A DNA stretch of 41,640 nt, taken from the NCBI GenBank assembly GCA_052145775.1, contig JBKQNY010000151.1:1-41640 (forward strand), given 5' to 3'. This DNA comes from CAVYPR01 sp052145775 (GTDB taxonomy: Bacteria > Actinomycetota > Acidimicrobiia > Acidimicrobiales > RAAP-2). Positions 16,663 to 25,316 of the stretch are shown here, one piece after another (positions within the stretch are counted from its first letter, which is position 1; each line of letters starts with the position of its first letter). The position numbers and the translations under genes were made by a program. The notes under the pieces are model-generated. The model saw only the letters and a list, made by a program, of their open reading frames with translations. It was not told the DNA's origin and searched no databases.

Positions 16663-17526
16663 GTGGAGCGAACCGAGCTCGAGACGATCATCTACGAGAA
16701 GGACGGGCCGATCGCCCGGATCGTCCTCAACATGCCCGAGAAGGCCAACATCCAGACGGCCCAGCAGGTCTGGGACTTCGAGGACGCCCTCAAGTGGGCC
16801 GACCGGGACACAGAGGTGAAGGTGCTCATCGTCAAGGCCAACGGCAAGGGGTTCTGCGCCGGCCACGCCATCGTCGACCACGAGGAGATGGCCGACGTCT
16901 ACCCGACCCAGGGGCCCACCCTCGAGCGCACCTGGAAGAAGCACAACTACGACCTCTTCCTCTGGCCGCCCCTCAACCTCTGGGAGTTTCCCAAGGCCAC
17001 CATCTCCCAGATCCACGGCTACTGCGTGGGCGGCGGCACCGTCTACGGCTACCTGACCGACCTCACCATCGCCTCCGAAGACGCCTACTTCCAGATGCCG
17101 CTCCCCCAGGGGTTCGGCCTGCCCGGCGCCCAGACCCTCATCGAGCCGTGGGCCATCATGAGCTGGAAGCGCGCCTACGAGTACCTCTACCTGGCCCCCA
17201 CCCTCTCGGCCGAGCAGGCCCGCGAGTGGGGGCTGGTGAACAAGGTGGTCAAGCGCGCCGACCTCGAGGCCGAGGTCGAGGAGACCGCCCGCACCATCGC
17301 CCAGATGCCGCTCACCACCATCATGACCGTCAAGGCCGGGGTGAAGAGGGCCTGGGAGATGATGGGCATGCGGGTCCACCTCCAGAACACCGCCGACTTC
17401 ACCTCCATCGCCGCCGCGGCGAGCGACGTGCGCGAGTTCATGGCCAGCCGCCAGGGGCTCTTGCCCCGCCAGATGGCGGCCAAGCAGTCCGAGGAGGCCC
17501 GGGGCGAGGACGCCGGCGGGGCCTAG
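16663..17526 (+). CDS. Crotonase-fold (enoyl-CoA hydratase/isomerase family) protein lacking both classical catalytic Glu
   Basis: A 287-residue crotonase-superfamily member. It keeps the CoA/oxyanion elements FCAGHAIVDHEE (residues 64-75) and HGYCVGGGTVYG (118-129), then FQMPLPQGFGLPG (143-155). Aligned by eye with rat enoyl-CoA hydratase, Glu144 corresponds to Val127 and Glu164 to Leu147, so classical hydratase chemistry is unlikely. Other crotonases without these glutamates act as hydrolases, isomerases, dehalogenases or C-C lyases. GTG 16663 follows AAAGGA; the frame is open further upstream in the ligase. A VKAGVKRAWEMMG helix and an Arg/Lys-rich tail end the protein. It converges with the dehydrogenase ending at 17531. 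Confidence 0.82.
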   Translation: MERTELETIIYEKDGPIARIVLNMPEKANIQTAQQVWDFEDALKWADRDTEVKVLIVKANGKGFCAGHAIVDHEEMADVYPTQGPTLERTWKKHNYDLFLWPPLNLWEFPKATISQIHGYCVGGGTVYGYLTDLTIASEDAYFQMPLPQGFGLPGAQTLIEPWAIMSWKRAYEYLYLAPTLSAEQAREWGLVNKVVKRADLEAEVEETARTIAQMPLTTIMTVKAGVKRAWEMMGMRVHLQNTADFTSIAAAASDVREFMASRQGLLPRQMAAKQSEEARGEDAGGA

Positions 17527-17530
17527 GCGG

Positions 17531-18700
17531 TCAACGCGGCAGCCCCAGGCCGTGCTCGGCCAGGATGTTGCGGTTGATCTCGGTGGTGCCCCCGGCGATG
17601 GTCGACTGGCGGGAGGAGGCCAGCCCCTTGGCCCAGTGGCCCGAGAGGCCGTCGGGACCCATGAGGTCGACGGCCAGCTCGGACAGCTGCTGTTCGGTGA
17701 GGGACCACATGAGCTTGGTCAGGCTGCCCATGGTCGGTGACGGGGCATGCCCGGTGGCCACCGAGTGCAGTTCGCGGGTGGTGCCCCAACGCATGCAGGC
17801 GATCCGGCTGTAGACCGCGGCCAGCCGGTCGCGGACCACCGGATCGGCGAGCGACGGGCGGCCCCTGGCCTCGGCCAGCAGATCGTCGAAGCGACGGGAG
17901 AGGGAGAGGTGCAGGCGGGCCACCCCGGCCCGCTCGTGGCTGAGGGTCGCCATGGCCACACCCCACCCCCCGTGCAGCGGGCCGAGCAGCGACGCCTGAG
18001 GGACGCGCACGTCGGTGAAGAACAGCTCGGAGAAGGTGAGGTCGCCGGCCATCGTGCGCACCGGCCGGACCTCGATCCCCGCAGAGCGCATGTCGACCAG
18101 CAGGCAGCTGATCCCCTTGTGCTTGGGGGCGTCGGGGTCGGTGCGCACGTAGAGCTGGCACCAGTCGGCGTGGCGGCCCAGGCTGTTCCAGGTCTTCTGG
18201 CCGTTCACCACGAAGTCGTCGCCGTCGGCGACCGCTCGGGTGCGCAACGAGGCCAGGTCGCTCCCGGCGTCGGGCTCGGACATCCCCTGGCACCAGATCT
18301 CGTCGCCCCGCAGCATGGGCCGCAGGTACCGCCCCCGTTGCTCGTCGGTGCCCAGCGCCATGATGGCCGGGGCGATGTTGGAGACCCCGATCACGTTGAC
18401 CGGGCCGGGCGCCCCGGCCCGGGACATCTCCTCGTGCCAGGCCAGCTGCTCGGCGATCCCGGCGTCGCGGCCGCCGTAGCGGGCGGGGCAGCTGACGGCG
18501 GCCCAGCCGGCGTCGGCCAGCAGGCGGTTCCAGCCCCGGAGGACCTCGAAGGCGTCCTCGCGCTCGAACCCCCCCCAGGCCACGTCGGCCACCTCGGGCC
18601 CGAGGTTGTCGGCCAGCCACCCGGCCAGCTCCCGGCGGAAGGCCGCCACCTCGTCGTCGTCCTGCCCGAGCACGTCGTGCTCGGCGCCGGTGGTCGTCAT
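17531..18700 (-). CDS. Acyl-CoA dehydrogenase family protein
   Basis: A 389-residue acyl-CoA dehydrogenase: CPARYGGRD, GMSEPDAGSDLAS, a KTWNSLGRHADW segment, and the C-terminus AGGTTEINRNILAEHGLG. A Glu-Arg pair (LSHERAGVA) offers an IVD-type catalytic base, and the MCAD Glu376 position is Gly. ATG 18700 has GGGGAG 5 bases upstream. It is the last gene of a minus-strand operon that begins with the APH-type kinase at 22620. Only 4 bases separate its stop from that of the crotonase. Substrate unknown. Confidence 0.9.
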   Translation of the reverse strand: MTTTGAEHDVLGQDDDEVAAFRRELAGWLADNLGPEVADVAWGGFEREDAFEVLRGWNRLLADAGWAAVSCPARYGGRDAGIAEQLAWHEEMSRAGAPGPVNVIGVSNIAPAIMALGTDEQRGRYLRPMLRGDEIWCQGMSEPDAGSDLASLRTRAVADGDDFVVNGQKTWNSLGRHADWCQLYVRTDPDAPKHKGISCLLVDMRSAGIEVRPVRTMAGDLTFSELFFTDVRVPQASLLGPLHGGWGVAMATLSHERAGVARLHLSLSRRFDDLLAEARGRPSLADPVVRDRLAAVYSRIACMRWGTTRELHSVATGHAPSPTMGSLTKLMWSLTEQQLSELAVDLMGPDGLSGHWAKGLASSRQSTIAGGTTEINRNILAEHGLGLPR

Positions 18701-18718
18701 GGGTGCTCCCCGCCTCTC

Positions 18719-19639
18719 TCAGTCACGCGGGTCCCCGGGGACCCGCCAGGTCGAAAACGCCATGGCCGCGCCCACCGTGTCGGCGGGGTCGGCCACGAGG
18801 GTCGTGTCGTCGCGGGCGGGCACGCCGATGCCGAGCGCCGCCAGGTGTTCCGCCGTGGCGTCGAGGTCGGCCACGCCGAAGGTCACCGAGTGCAAGGTGT
18901 CGCCGAAGGCGGCCAGGTCCGAGGCGGCGGGGCCGGGGCCGGTCGGGGTGGCCAGCTCGACCACGGTCTCGGTCCCGACGGCCACGTAGGCGCTCTTGGT
19001 GCCCGACAGCGCCGACTCCCCCTCGAAGACCACCGTGGCGCCCATCCCCTCGGTCCACAGCGACACGGCGCGCCCGAGGTCCCCCACCACCACCGTCACC
19101 CACGCCAGCCGCTCCACCCCGGCCGGGTTGGCCCCGGCCGCCCAGCGGCCGGGCCAGTCCGCCTCGAAGCGGGGGTCGGGGAAGGGCCCCGAGCCCTGCG
19201 GCCCGCCCACCGAGGCCGGAGGCTGGTAGAGCTCGAGCTGGGCGGCGGTGTCCTTGGGGTGGGTGTAGACGTCGCCCTCGACCGGCCCTCGGGCCAGCGG
19301 TTCGCCGCCGGGACCCAGGACCCGCACGCCGGCCGACCGCAGCCGGTCGGCGGCACCGGCCACGTCGTCGCAGTACCAGGCGATCGAGTGCCACCGGGGA
19401 CCGAACTTGGCCACGAACCGCCCGATGGGGCCCGAGGCGGCCCCGGGGTCGTCGCTCGGGGCTGCGGTCTCCACCACGCCGTCGGCCACCACCAGGAGCG
19501 ACCCCAGCCGCCGCTGGTGCGGGGAGTGGCGGCGCTCCATCATCCCGTGCCACGGCGCGAAGAGCCGGTCGTAGAGGCCGTCGAGCCGGTCGAGGTCGCG
19601 GGCCGCGTGCAAGACGTGGAAGAGCTTGCCGACGCTCAC
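18719..19639 (-). CDS. Two-domain VOC (glyoxalase/bleomycin-resistance/dioxygenase fold) protein
   Basis: A 306-residue protein with two VOC modules. The first begins KLFHVLHAARDLDRLDGLYDRLF with RWHSIAWYCDDVAGAADRL and ends AAQLELYQP; the second begins RLAWVTVVVGDLGRAVSLW and ends with LHSVTFGVADLDATAEHLAAL. Each carries His and Glu at the usual metal-ligand strands (VLH, WHS, QLELY). Members include glyoxalases, extradiol dioxygenases and methylmalonyl-CoA epimerases; the context of dehydrogenases and ligases does not decide. GTG 19639 is the start. It lies 18 bases upstream of the dehydrogenase and 90 downstream of the luciferase-like gene. Confidence 0.8.
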   Translation of the reverse strand: MSVGKLFHVLHAARDLDRLDGLYDRLFAPWHGMMERRHSPHQRRLGSLLVVADGVVETAAPSDDPGAASGPIGRFVAKFGPRWHSIAWYCDDVAGAADRLRSAGVRVLGPGGEPLARGPVEGDVYTHPKDTAAQLELYQPPASVGGPQGSGPFPDPRFEADWPGRWAAGANPAGVERLAWVTVVVGDLGRAVSLWTEGMGATVVFEGESALSGTKSAYVAVGTETVVELATPTGPGPAASDLAAFGDTLHSVTFGVADLDATAEHLAALGIGVPARDDTTLVADPADTVGAAMAFSTWRVPGDPRD

Positions 19640-19729
19640 CGCGCCCCGCCGTCCTCGGCCGGCACCGCCGGTCCAGCCTTGCTCCGCACGGCGGTCACGA
19701 TACCGGCGGCCCGGAGCCGCCCCGTCCGT

Positions 19730-20665
19730 TCACCCGAGCTCGGGCACCACCCGCTCGGCGAACAGCTCGAGGGTGCGCGGGTCCGCCCGGTCGTGGGTGA
19801 AGAAGACGAAGAGGGAGACGCCCTGTTCGGCCGCCTCGGAGATCCGGGCGGCCACTTGGCCGGGCGTGCCGATGTAGCCCCCCGCCTCTAGCCCCCAGCC
19901 GGACCCGCCGTAGCGGCGGCTCGCCTGCGCCTGGGCCACGGCCAGCGACGGCTCGTCGGGGGCCAGCACCAGGACGGCCTCGTGCGAGGTGCCCAGGGTC
20001 GAGGGGTCGCGGCCGATGGCCGCGCACTCGGCGTCGAGGCGGCGCCGGCTCTCCTCCCAGTCGGCCAGGCCGTAGGTGGGGACGCTCCAGACGTCGGCGT
20101 GGCGGGCCACCAGGGGCAGGGTGCGGCGGGGCCCGACGCCGCCCACGTGGACCCTCGGCCGTCGGCCGCGGGTGGGGACGTTGGGCAGGCCGTCCAGCCG
20201 GTAGTGGCGGCCAGAGAAGGTGACGGGCCCGCCCTCGAACAGGGCGGTGAGGATGCAGAGCGCCTCACCCAGCCGCTCGGCCCGCTCGGCGCCGGTCCCC
20301 CAGGGGAGGCCGGCCTCGAGGTGCTCGCCCTCGACGGACCCGCTGCCCAGGCCGAGTTCCACCCGCCCGCCCGAGAGGACGTCGAGGGTGGCGGCCATCT
20401 TGGCCAGGAGGGCGGGGTGGCGGAAGTTGTTGCACAGCACGAGGTGGCCGACCCGGAGCCGCTCGGTGCGGGCCAACACCCACGAGGCGAGCGTCCAGGC
20501 CTCGAGGGAGGGGCGGTCGGGCTGGCCGGGGCTGTAGAGGTGGTCGTAGAACCACAGGGAGTCCAGGCCCGCGTCCTCGGCGACCCGGGCACGCTCGAGG
20601 ACGGCCGGGCCGTCGAGCGCGACCTGGGGGAGGTAGACGCCGAACTCGGGTCGCCCGCCGGCCAC
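19730..20665 (-). CDS. Luciferase-like (LLM class) F420-dependent oxidoreductase
   Basis: A 311-residue luciferase-like TIM-barrel protein. It shows EFGVYLPQVAL, LDSLWFYDHLYSPG, LVLCNNFRHPALLAKMAATLDVLSGGRVELGLGSG (across strands 3 and 4) and GGYIGTPGQVAARISEAAEQGV near the C-terminus, a typical LLM cofactor-phosphate region. The frame is open upstream, but GTG 20665 sits 4 bases after the preceding gene's stop and gives the expected N-terminal strand. It is the second of two tandem LLM genes that share low identity by eye, so they are not a recent duplication. Substrate unknown. Confidence 0.88.
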   Translation of the reverse strand: MAGGRPEFGVYLPQVALDGPAVLERARVAEDAGLDSLWFYDHLYSPGQPDRPSLEAWTLASWVLARTERLRVGHLVLCNNFRHPALLAKMAATLDVLSGGRVELGLGSGSVEGEHLEAGLPWGTGAERAERLGEALCILTALFEGGPVTFSGRHYRLDGLPNVPTRGRRPRVHVGGVGPRRTLPLVARHADVWSVPTYGLADWEESRRRLDAECAAIGRDPSTLGTSHEAVLVLAPDEPSLAVAQAQASRRYGGSGWGLEAGGYIGTPGQVAARISEAAEQGVSLFVFFTHDRADPRTLELFAERVVPELG

Positions 20666-20669
20666 CCCG

Positions 20670-21539
20670 CTACCCGGCGCCCGAGGTCGGGTGGTCGGCG
20701 ACGGCGGGCAGGACCTCGTCGGCGAACCGCGCCAGCGCATCGAGCGCCTCCTTCGTGCTCCGCCACGGCTGGACCAGGGCCCGGCCCACCCCGAGGTCGC
20801 CCAGACGGCGCAGGTCGTCGGCGGAGGCGTCGCCCGCCCCCAGCGTGATCTCCACGGTCCCCGGCCGCCCGGCGTCCGCCCGCAGCTGGGCCATCCGGGC
20901 CGCCTCGGGCGGGATCTGCTCGGCCGTGTGGTTCATCGGGATCCACCCGTCGCCGAGCAGCGCCGCCCGGCGCAGGGCGGCCGGCCCGTCGCCCCCGATG
21001 TGCAGCGGGGGCCAGGGGCGCTGGACCGGCTTGGGCTCGAACATGACCGGGCCGAAGTCGAAGAACTCCCCGTGGTGCTCGACCACCTCCTCGTTCCACA
21101 GTCGCCGGCAGACGCCGATGGCCTCGTCCACCCGGCGGCCACGGGTGGAGAAGTCGAGGCCGACCGCCTCCCACTCGGCCTGGAGCCAGCTGGCCCCGAT
21201 GCCGAACTCGACCCGGCCCCCCGAGACCACGTCGAGGGTGGTGACGGCCCGGGCCACCACGAAGGGGTGGCGCAGGCCGATGTTGTAGACCTGGGTCCCG
21301 AAGTGGATCCGCTCGGTCTTGCCGGCGAGGAAGCCGAGGTAGCCGAAGACGTCGAAGACCGGGACGTCGGAGGGGATGGGGGGGTGGTCGGAGCCGGCGT
21401 GGGGGCTGCCGGACATCTGTACCGGGATGACCAGGTGCTCGGGCATCCACACCGACTCGTAGCCCAGCCGGTCGGCCACCACCGTGGCCTCGGCCCAGCG
21501 GCTGGGGTTGAGCCGCCCGAGCGAGATGCCGACCTTCAC
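20670..21539 (-). CDS. Luciferase-like (LLM class) F420-dependent oxidoreductase
   Basis: A 289-residue luciferase-like protein: KVGISLGRLNPSRWAEA, YESVWMPEHLVIPV, THERFGTQ-like strand IHFGTQVYNIGLRHP, VVSGGRVEFGIGASW, and a C-terminal half with LHIGGDGPAALRRAALLGDGW. GTG 21539 is 7 bases after the kinase stop, and a GGGAGGTGAGGGG box overlaps that stop, supporting coupling. A longer frame to 21644 exists but would overlap the kinase. Related enzymes act on F420-dependent alcohol/aldehyde oxidations or flavin monooxygenations. Confidence 0.87.
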   Translation of the reverse strand: MKVGISLGRLNPSRWAEATVVADRLGYESVWMPEHLVIPVQMSGSPHAGSDHPPIPSDVPVFDVFGYLGFLAGKTERIHFGTQVYNIGLRHPFVVARAVTTLDVVSGGRVEFGIGASWLQAEWEAVGLDFSTRGRRVDEAIGVCRRLWNEEVVEHHGEFFDFGPVMFEPKPVQRPWPPLHIGGDGPAALRRAALLGDGWIPMNHTAEQIPPEAARMAQLRADAGRPGTVEITLGAGDASADDLRRLGDLGVGRALVQPWRSTKEALDALARFADEVLPAVADHPTSGAG

Positions 21540-21546
21540 CGGCCCC

Positions 21547-22620
21547 TCACCTCCCGAGCGTGGTGGAGGCGGCGAGCTCGGCGGCGCCGGCCATGGTGTC
21601 GAGCACCACGCGCTCGTAGGCCGCCATGGCCGGGTTGTCGGCATCCCCCGTCACCACCCGGGCGTAGCCGCCCTCTAAGACGATGGCCAGCTTGAACCGG
21701 GCCAGGATGACGTAGTAGTCGATCTCTGTCACCGCCCGGCCGCTCACCTCGGCGTAGCGCTCGAGGATCTCGGCCCGCGAGGGTTGGCCGGTCTGGTCGA
21801 CGTAGCCCAGGGTGCGGTCCTCGCCGGGGTCGGTCCAGCCGTTCATGACCCAGCCGAGGTCGAGCAGCGGATCGCCCACCGTGGCCATCTCCCAGTCCAC
21901 GATGGCCGCCAGGCGGGCCGGGGCCCCGTGGCGGAACATCACGTTGGCGAACTGGTAGTCGCCGTGCATGATGCCCGGCTCCCACCGGCTCGGCTTGTGG
22001 GCCCGCAGCCACGCCGCCGCCTCGTCGAGTCCGGGGATCGGGCGGAACTCGAAGCCGGACAGGTGGGCCAGCCAACGGTCGACCTGGCGGTCGTGGAACC
22101 CCTCGGGCTTCCCGAACCCCTCGAGGCCGCGTGCCCGCCAGTCCACCCGGGCCAGCCGGGCGATGCCCTCGACGAGCTCGAAGCCGAGGCCGCGGCGGGC
22201 CTCGACGTCGGTGTCGAAGGGGGCCGGCCAGTGCTCCCCCATGTTCATGGGGGACCAGCCGTCGACCATCGACATCAGGTAGAAGCAGGCGCCGATGACG
22301 TCGGTGTCCTCGCAGGCGGCGTAGGCCTCGGGGTGGGGGACGTCCGTTCCGTTCAGGGCCTCGAGGACCCGGTACTCGCGTAGCATCGTCTTGTTGCGGC
22401 CCTCGGGGACGACGCGGGGGGGACGGCGGAGCACCGCCTCGAAGCCGCCCCGGGCGATGGCGAAGATCTCGTTGGAGGCACCGCCGCTGATGAAGCGGGA
22501 GGTGACCGGCTCGCCGGTCCCGGGGAGGCCGCGCTCGTCCATCCAACGGCCGAGACGCTCCTCGTCCACCAGCCCGGCCACCCGGGCCGCCCGCTCGGCC
22601 TCCTCCCCCTCCGGCTGCAC
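21547..22620 (-). CDS. APH-family phosphotransferase, ACAD10/11- and LvaA-like
   Basis: A 357-residue small-molecule kinase of the aminoglycoside-phosphotransferase fold. It has SRFISGGASNEIFAI (nucleotide loop, residues 41-55), LRRPP with the ATP-binding region, the catalytic loop HGDYQFANVMF (Asp221, Asn226) and the metal-binding DWE at 242-244 followed by VGDPLLDLGW. This is the subgroup fused to dehydrogenases in vertebrate ACAD10/ACAD11 and represented by Pseudomonas LvaA, which phosphorylate 4-hydroxyacyl-CoAs. The divergent neighbour at 22707 is the matching dehydrogenase. GTG 22620 is chosen because a promoter -10 lies 6 bases upstream, implying a leaderless mRNA. 4-Hydroxyacyl-CoA as substrate is inference. 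Confidence 0.85.
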   Translation of the reverse strand: MQPEGEEAERAARVAGLVDEERLGRWMDERGLPGTGEPVTSRFISGGASNEIFAIARGGFEAVLRRPPRVVPEGRNKTMLREYRVLEALNGTDVPHPEAYAACEDTDVIGACFYLMSMVDGWSPMNMGEHWPAPFDTDVEARRGLGFELVEGIARLARVDWRARGLEGFGKPEGFHDRQVDRWLAHLSGFEFRPIPGLDEAAAWLRAHKPSRWEPGIMHGDYQFANVMFRHGAPARLAAIVDWEMATVGDPLLDLGWVMNGWTDPGEDRTLGYVDQTGQPSRAEILERYAEVSGRAVTEIDYYVILARFKLAIVLEGGYARVVTGDADNPAMAAYERVVLDTMAGAAELAASTTLGR

Positions 22621-22626
22621 GGGCCC

Positions 22627-22655
22627 AGGGTAGGTAAGTTGGGCCGCCGTGTAAA
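22627..22655 (-). promoter_or_regulatory. Promoter of the kinase operon, leaderless arrangement
   Basis: On the minus strand TTTACA (22655-22650) is followed after exactly 17 bases by TACCCT (22632-22627). The GTG start at 22620 begins 6 bases downstream, so transcription would start at or very near the start codon. No Shine-Dalgarno sequence is present between them. Confidence 0.6.
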
Positions 22656-22706
22656 AAGGGGGATGGCCGCGCGCGCCCCGCACGCGGCCGAGGGGAGACG
22701 ACGACG

Positions 22707-24008
22707 ATGGCCTGGGACTTCTCCACCGAGCCCGAGTTCCAAGAGAAGCTCGACTGGGCGCGGCGGTTCGTGGCCGACAAGGTGGAGCCCCTCGACATCC
22801 TCTACCCTCACCGCCAGTTCCACCCCCTCGACGACGAGCTGCGCCCGATCGTCGACCCCATGAAGGACGAGGTCCGAGCCGCCGGGCTGTGGGCGGCCCA
22901 CCTCGGGCCCGAGCTGGGGGGCAAGGGCTACGGCCAGGTGAAGCTGGCCCTGCTGAACGAGATCCTCGGGGTCTCGATGTGGGCGCCTATCGTCTTCGGG
23001 ACCCAGGCCCCCGACACCGGCAACGCCGAGATCATCGCCCACTACGGCACCGAGGAGCAGAAGGCCCGCTACCTCGAGCCGCTCCTCGCCGGCGAGGTCT
23101 TCTCCTGCTACTCGATGACCGAGCCCCAGGCCGGGTCCGATCCCCAGCAGTTCACCACCCGGGCCGTGCGCGACGGGGAGGAGTGGGTGCTCGACGGGTG
23201 GAAGTTCTTCTCCTCCAACGCCCGCACCTCCTCGTTCCTCATCGTCATGGCCGTGACCGACCCCGACGTCTCCATCTACAAGGGGGCGTCGATGTTCCTC
23301 GTCCCCACGGACACCCCCGGGGTGGAGATCGTGCGCAACGTTGGCCTGGGGGGCGAGTCCGAGGACGAGGGCATGCACGCCCTCATCCACTACGACCAGG
23401 TGCGCCTCCCCGCCGACAGCCTCTTGGGGGGCGAGGGGCAGGCCTTCGCCATCGCCCAGACGCGCCTCGGCGGGGGCCGCGTCCACCACGCCATGCGCTC
23501 GGTGGCCACCTGCCAGCGGGCGCTCGACCTCCTCTGCGAGCGGGTGCTCAGCCGGGAGACCCAGGGGAGCCTGCTGGCCAAGAAGCAGTTCATGCAGGGC
23601 GACATCGCCGACTCCTACGCCGAGCTGGCGCAGTTCCGCCTGCTGGTCCTCTACACGGCGTGGGAGATCGACCAGTACAAGGACTACCAGCGGACCCGGA
23701 AGAACATCGCCGCCATCAAGGCCCTCACCCCCAAGGTGGTCCACGACGCGGTGTGGCGCTCGATGCACGCGCACGGCGCCCTCGGGGTCTCCAACGAGAT
23801 GCCCTTCGCCGGCATGTGGCTGATGGCCCCGGTGATGGCGGTGGTCGACGGCCCCACCGAGGTGCACAAGGTGACGGTGGCCCGGGAGGTCCTGAAGGCC
23901 TACAAGCCGTCCGAGGGGCTCTGGCCCTCGGCGCACCTCCCGGCCCGCCGGGAGGACGCCCGGGCCAAGCTCGCGGCCCACATCGAGCACGTCGTTGGGA
24001 ACTCGTAG
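22707..24008 (+). CDS. Acyl-CoA dehydrogenase, ACAD10/11- and LvaC-like
   Basis: A 433-residue dehydrogenase differing from the other five in the window. It has LGPELGGKG, MTEPQAGSDP, WKFFSSNAR, the subgroup motif GGGRVHHAMR (255-264) and DGPTEVHK (381-388) in place of EGTSQIQ. The position of MCAD Glu376 is thus Asp381, as in ACAD11 (ADGPDEVH). In vertebrate ACAD11 and the Pseudomonas LvaC system this class handles the phosphorylated 4-hydroxyacyl-CoA made by the kinase. ATG 22707 follows GGGGAGACGACGACG. Divergent from the kinase at 22620 and 2 bases from the MDR gene. Confidence 0.9.
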   Translation: MAWDFSTEPEFQEKLDWARRFVADKVEPLDILYPHRQFHPLDDELRPIVDPMKDEVRAAGLWAAHLGPELGGKGYGQVKLALLNEILGVSMWAPIVFGTQAPDTGNAEIIAHYGTEEQKARYLEPLLAGEVFSCYSMTEPQAGSDPQQFTTRAVRDGEEWVLDGWKFFSSNARTSSFLIVMAVTDPDVSIYKGASMFLVPTDTPGVEIVRNVGLGGESEDEGMHALIHYDQVRLPADSLLGGEGQAFAIAQTRLGGGRVHHAMRSVATCQRALDLLCERVLSRETQGSLLAKKQFMQGDIADSYAELAQFRLLVLYTAWEIDQYKDYQRTRKNIAAIKALTPKVVHDAVWRSMHAHGALGVSNEMPFAGMWLMAPVMAVVDGPTEVHKVTVAREVLKAYKPSEGLWPSAHLPARREDARAKLAAHIEHVVGNS

Positions 24009-24010
24009 CG

Positions 24011-25000
24011 GTGCGAGCCGTCCGCTGCGTGCGCCACGGCGCCCCCGAGGACCTCGTGATCGAGGACGTCGACGAGCCGGAGGCCGGCGAGGGCCAGGTC
24101 GTGGTGGAGGTGGCGGCGGCCGCCCTCAACTTTCCCGACGTCCTGCTGGTGGCGGACCGCTACCAGCTGCACGTGCCGGTGCCCTTCACCCCGGGCAGCG
24201 AGTTCTCCGGCACCGTGGCGTCCCTCGGCCCCGGCGTCCACACGCTGGCCGTCGGCGACGCGGTGATGGGGGCCACCCTCATCGGCGCCTTCGCCGAGCG
24301 GCTGGCGGTCCCGGCCTCCGTCCTGCGAAAGGTGCCCGACGGGGTCGACCTCGGGGCGGCGGCGGCGTTCGGGGTGGCGCACCGCACCGCCTACCACGCG
24401 CTGCGCAGCGTGGCCCGGATGCAAGCCGGGGACTGGGTGGTGGTGCTCGGAGCCGGCGGGGGGGTGGGCCTGGCCACCGTCGAGTTGGCCCGGGTCCTCG
24501 GGGCGCGGGTCCTGGCCGCGGCCTCGGGCCCCGAGAAGCTGGCCGTGGCCGAGGAGAAGGGGGCCGAGGCGCTGGTCGACTACTCGACCGAGGACTTGAA
24601 ATCCCGAGTGAAGGAGCTGTGCGGCGGGGCGGCCGACGTGGTGGTTGACCCGGTAGGGGGGCCGTACGCGGAGGCGGCCCTGCGGGCGCTGCGATGGGGT
24701 GGGCGCTTCGTCTCGGTCGGGTTCGCCTCGGGCGAGATCCCGCGCATCCCGCTCAACCTCGTCCTCTTGAAGGGGGTCTTCGTCACCGGCTTCACCATGG
24801 AGGGGCTGGGTCGCAACCAGGCCGACGACGTGGCCCGCGACGACGCCGAGGTGGACGCCCTCCTGGCGAGCGGCAGGATCGTCCCCCACATCGGCGCCCG
24901 CTACCCGCTGGACCAGGCGGCGCGGGCCCTCTCGGACATGGCCGGCCGCAAGGCTGTCGGCAAGATCCTGGTCGAGCCGGGGGCCGGGCGGGCCAGCTGA
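24011..25000 (+). CDS. NADPH:quinone oxidoreductase-like zinc-independent MDR protein
   Basis: A 329-residue medium-chain dehydrogenase/reductase. The GroES-like N-terminus contains AAALNFPDVLLVADRY and PFTPGSEFSGTV; the Rossmann fold has LGAGGGVGLATVELA (GxGxxG-like) and AAASGPEKLAVAEEKGA; the end is AVGKILVEP. The cysteine/histidine zinc ligands of alcohol dehydrogenases are absent. Members reduce quinones or enoyl-thioesters with NADPH. It starts at GTG 24011, 2 bases after the ACAD11-like gene; the frame runs further upstream inside that gene. Role with the dehydrogenase unknown. Confidence 0.87.
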   Translation: MRAVRCVRHGAPEDLVIEDVDEPEAGEGQVVVEVAAAALNFPDVLLVADRYQLHVPVPFTPGSEFSGTVASLGPGVHTLAVGDAVMGATLIGAFAERLAVPASVLRKVPDGVDLGAAAAFGVAHRTAYHALRSVARMQAGDWVVVLGAGGGVGLATVELARVLGARVLAAASGPEKLAVAEEKGAEALVDYSTEDLKSRVKELCGGAADVVVDPVGGPYAEAALRALRWGGRFVSVGFASGEIPRIPLNLVLLKGVFVTGFTMEGLGRNQADDVARDDAEVDALLASGRIVPHIGARYPLDQAARALSDMAGRKAVGKILVEPGAGRAS

Positions 25001-25316
25001 CCGGGGCGGCGCCGGGCCCGGGCACCCGGGAGCACTGTCGCGACCCCGCCGTAGCGTCCAGGCTCGCCCCGGACCGGGCACCTGGCGGGCCACCGAGAGG
25101 TGGGAGGCTGGCCCGACGCCCGGCCGGGGCGCACCACCGCGGAGCATGTCGAACTCGCCCTCGGCGCGTCGCCTGCGGACGAGATCGCCGACACGCGGGG
25201 GCGGGGGCTCAGTTCACCGGGGAACCGGTGGCCGATGCCCCAAGCAATCTCCCAAAACGGCACACACGCACTGCATCCCGCCCAGGGACGCCGTCACTCT
25301 GCGGGCGGTGTTCAGG
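25001..25316. other. 316-base stretch with no supported gene
   Basis: It begins with GC palindromes immediately after the MDR stop (CCCGGG repeated at 25016-25030), possibly a terminator, and then shows no frame with family features or a good ribosome-binding site. Its right part is AT-richer than the flanking genes. Confidence 0.5.

Noticed and set aside
20670..21644. Longer start at 21644 for the second luciferase-like gene
   Set aside because: The extra 35 residues are Pro/Ser-rich and overlap the kinase; GTG 21539 has a strong ribosome-binding site and a family-like N-terminus.
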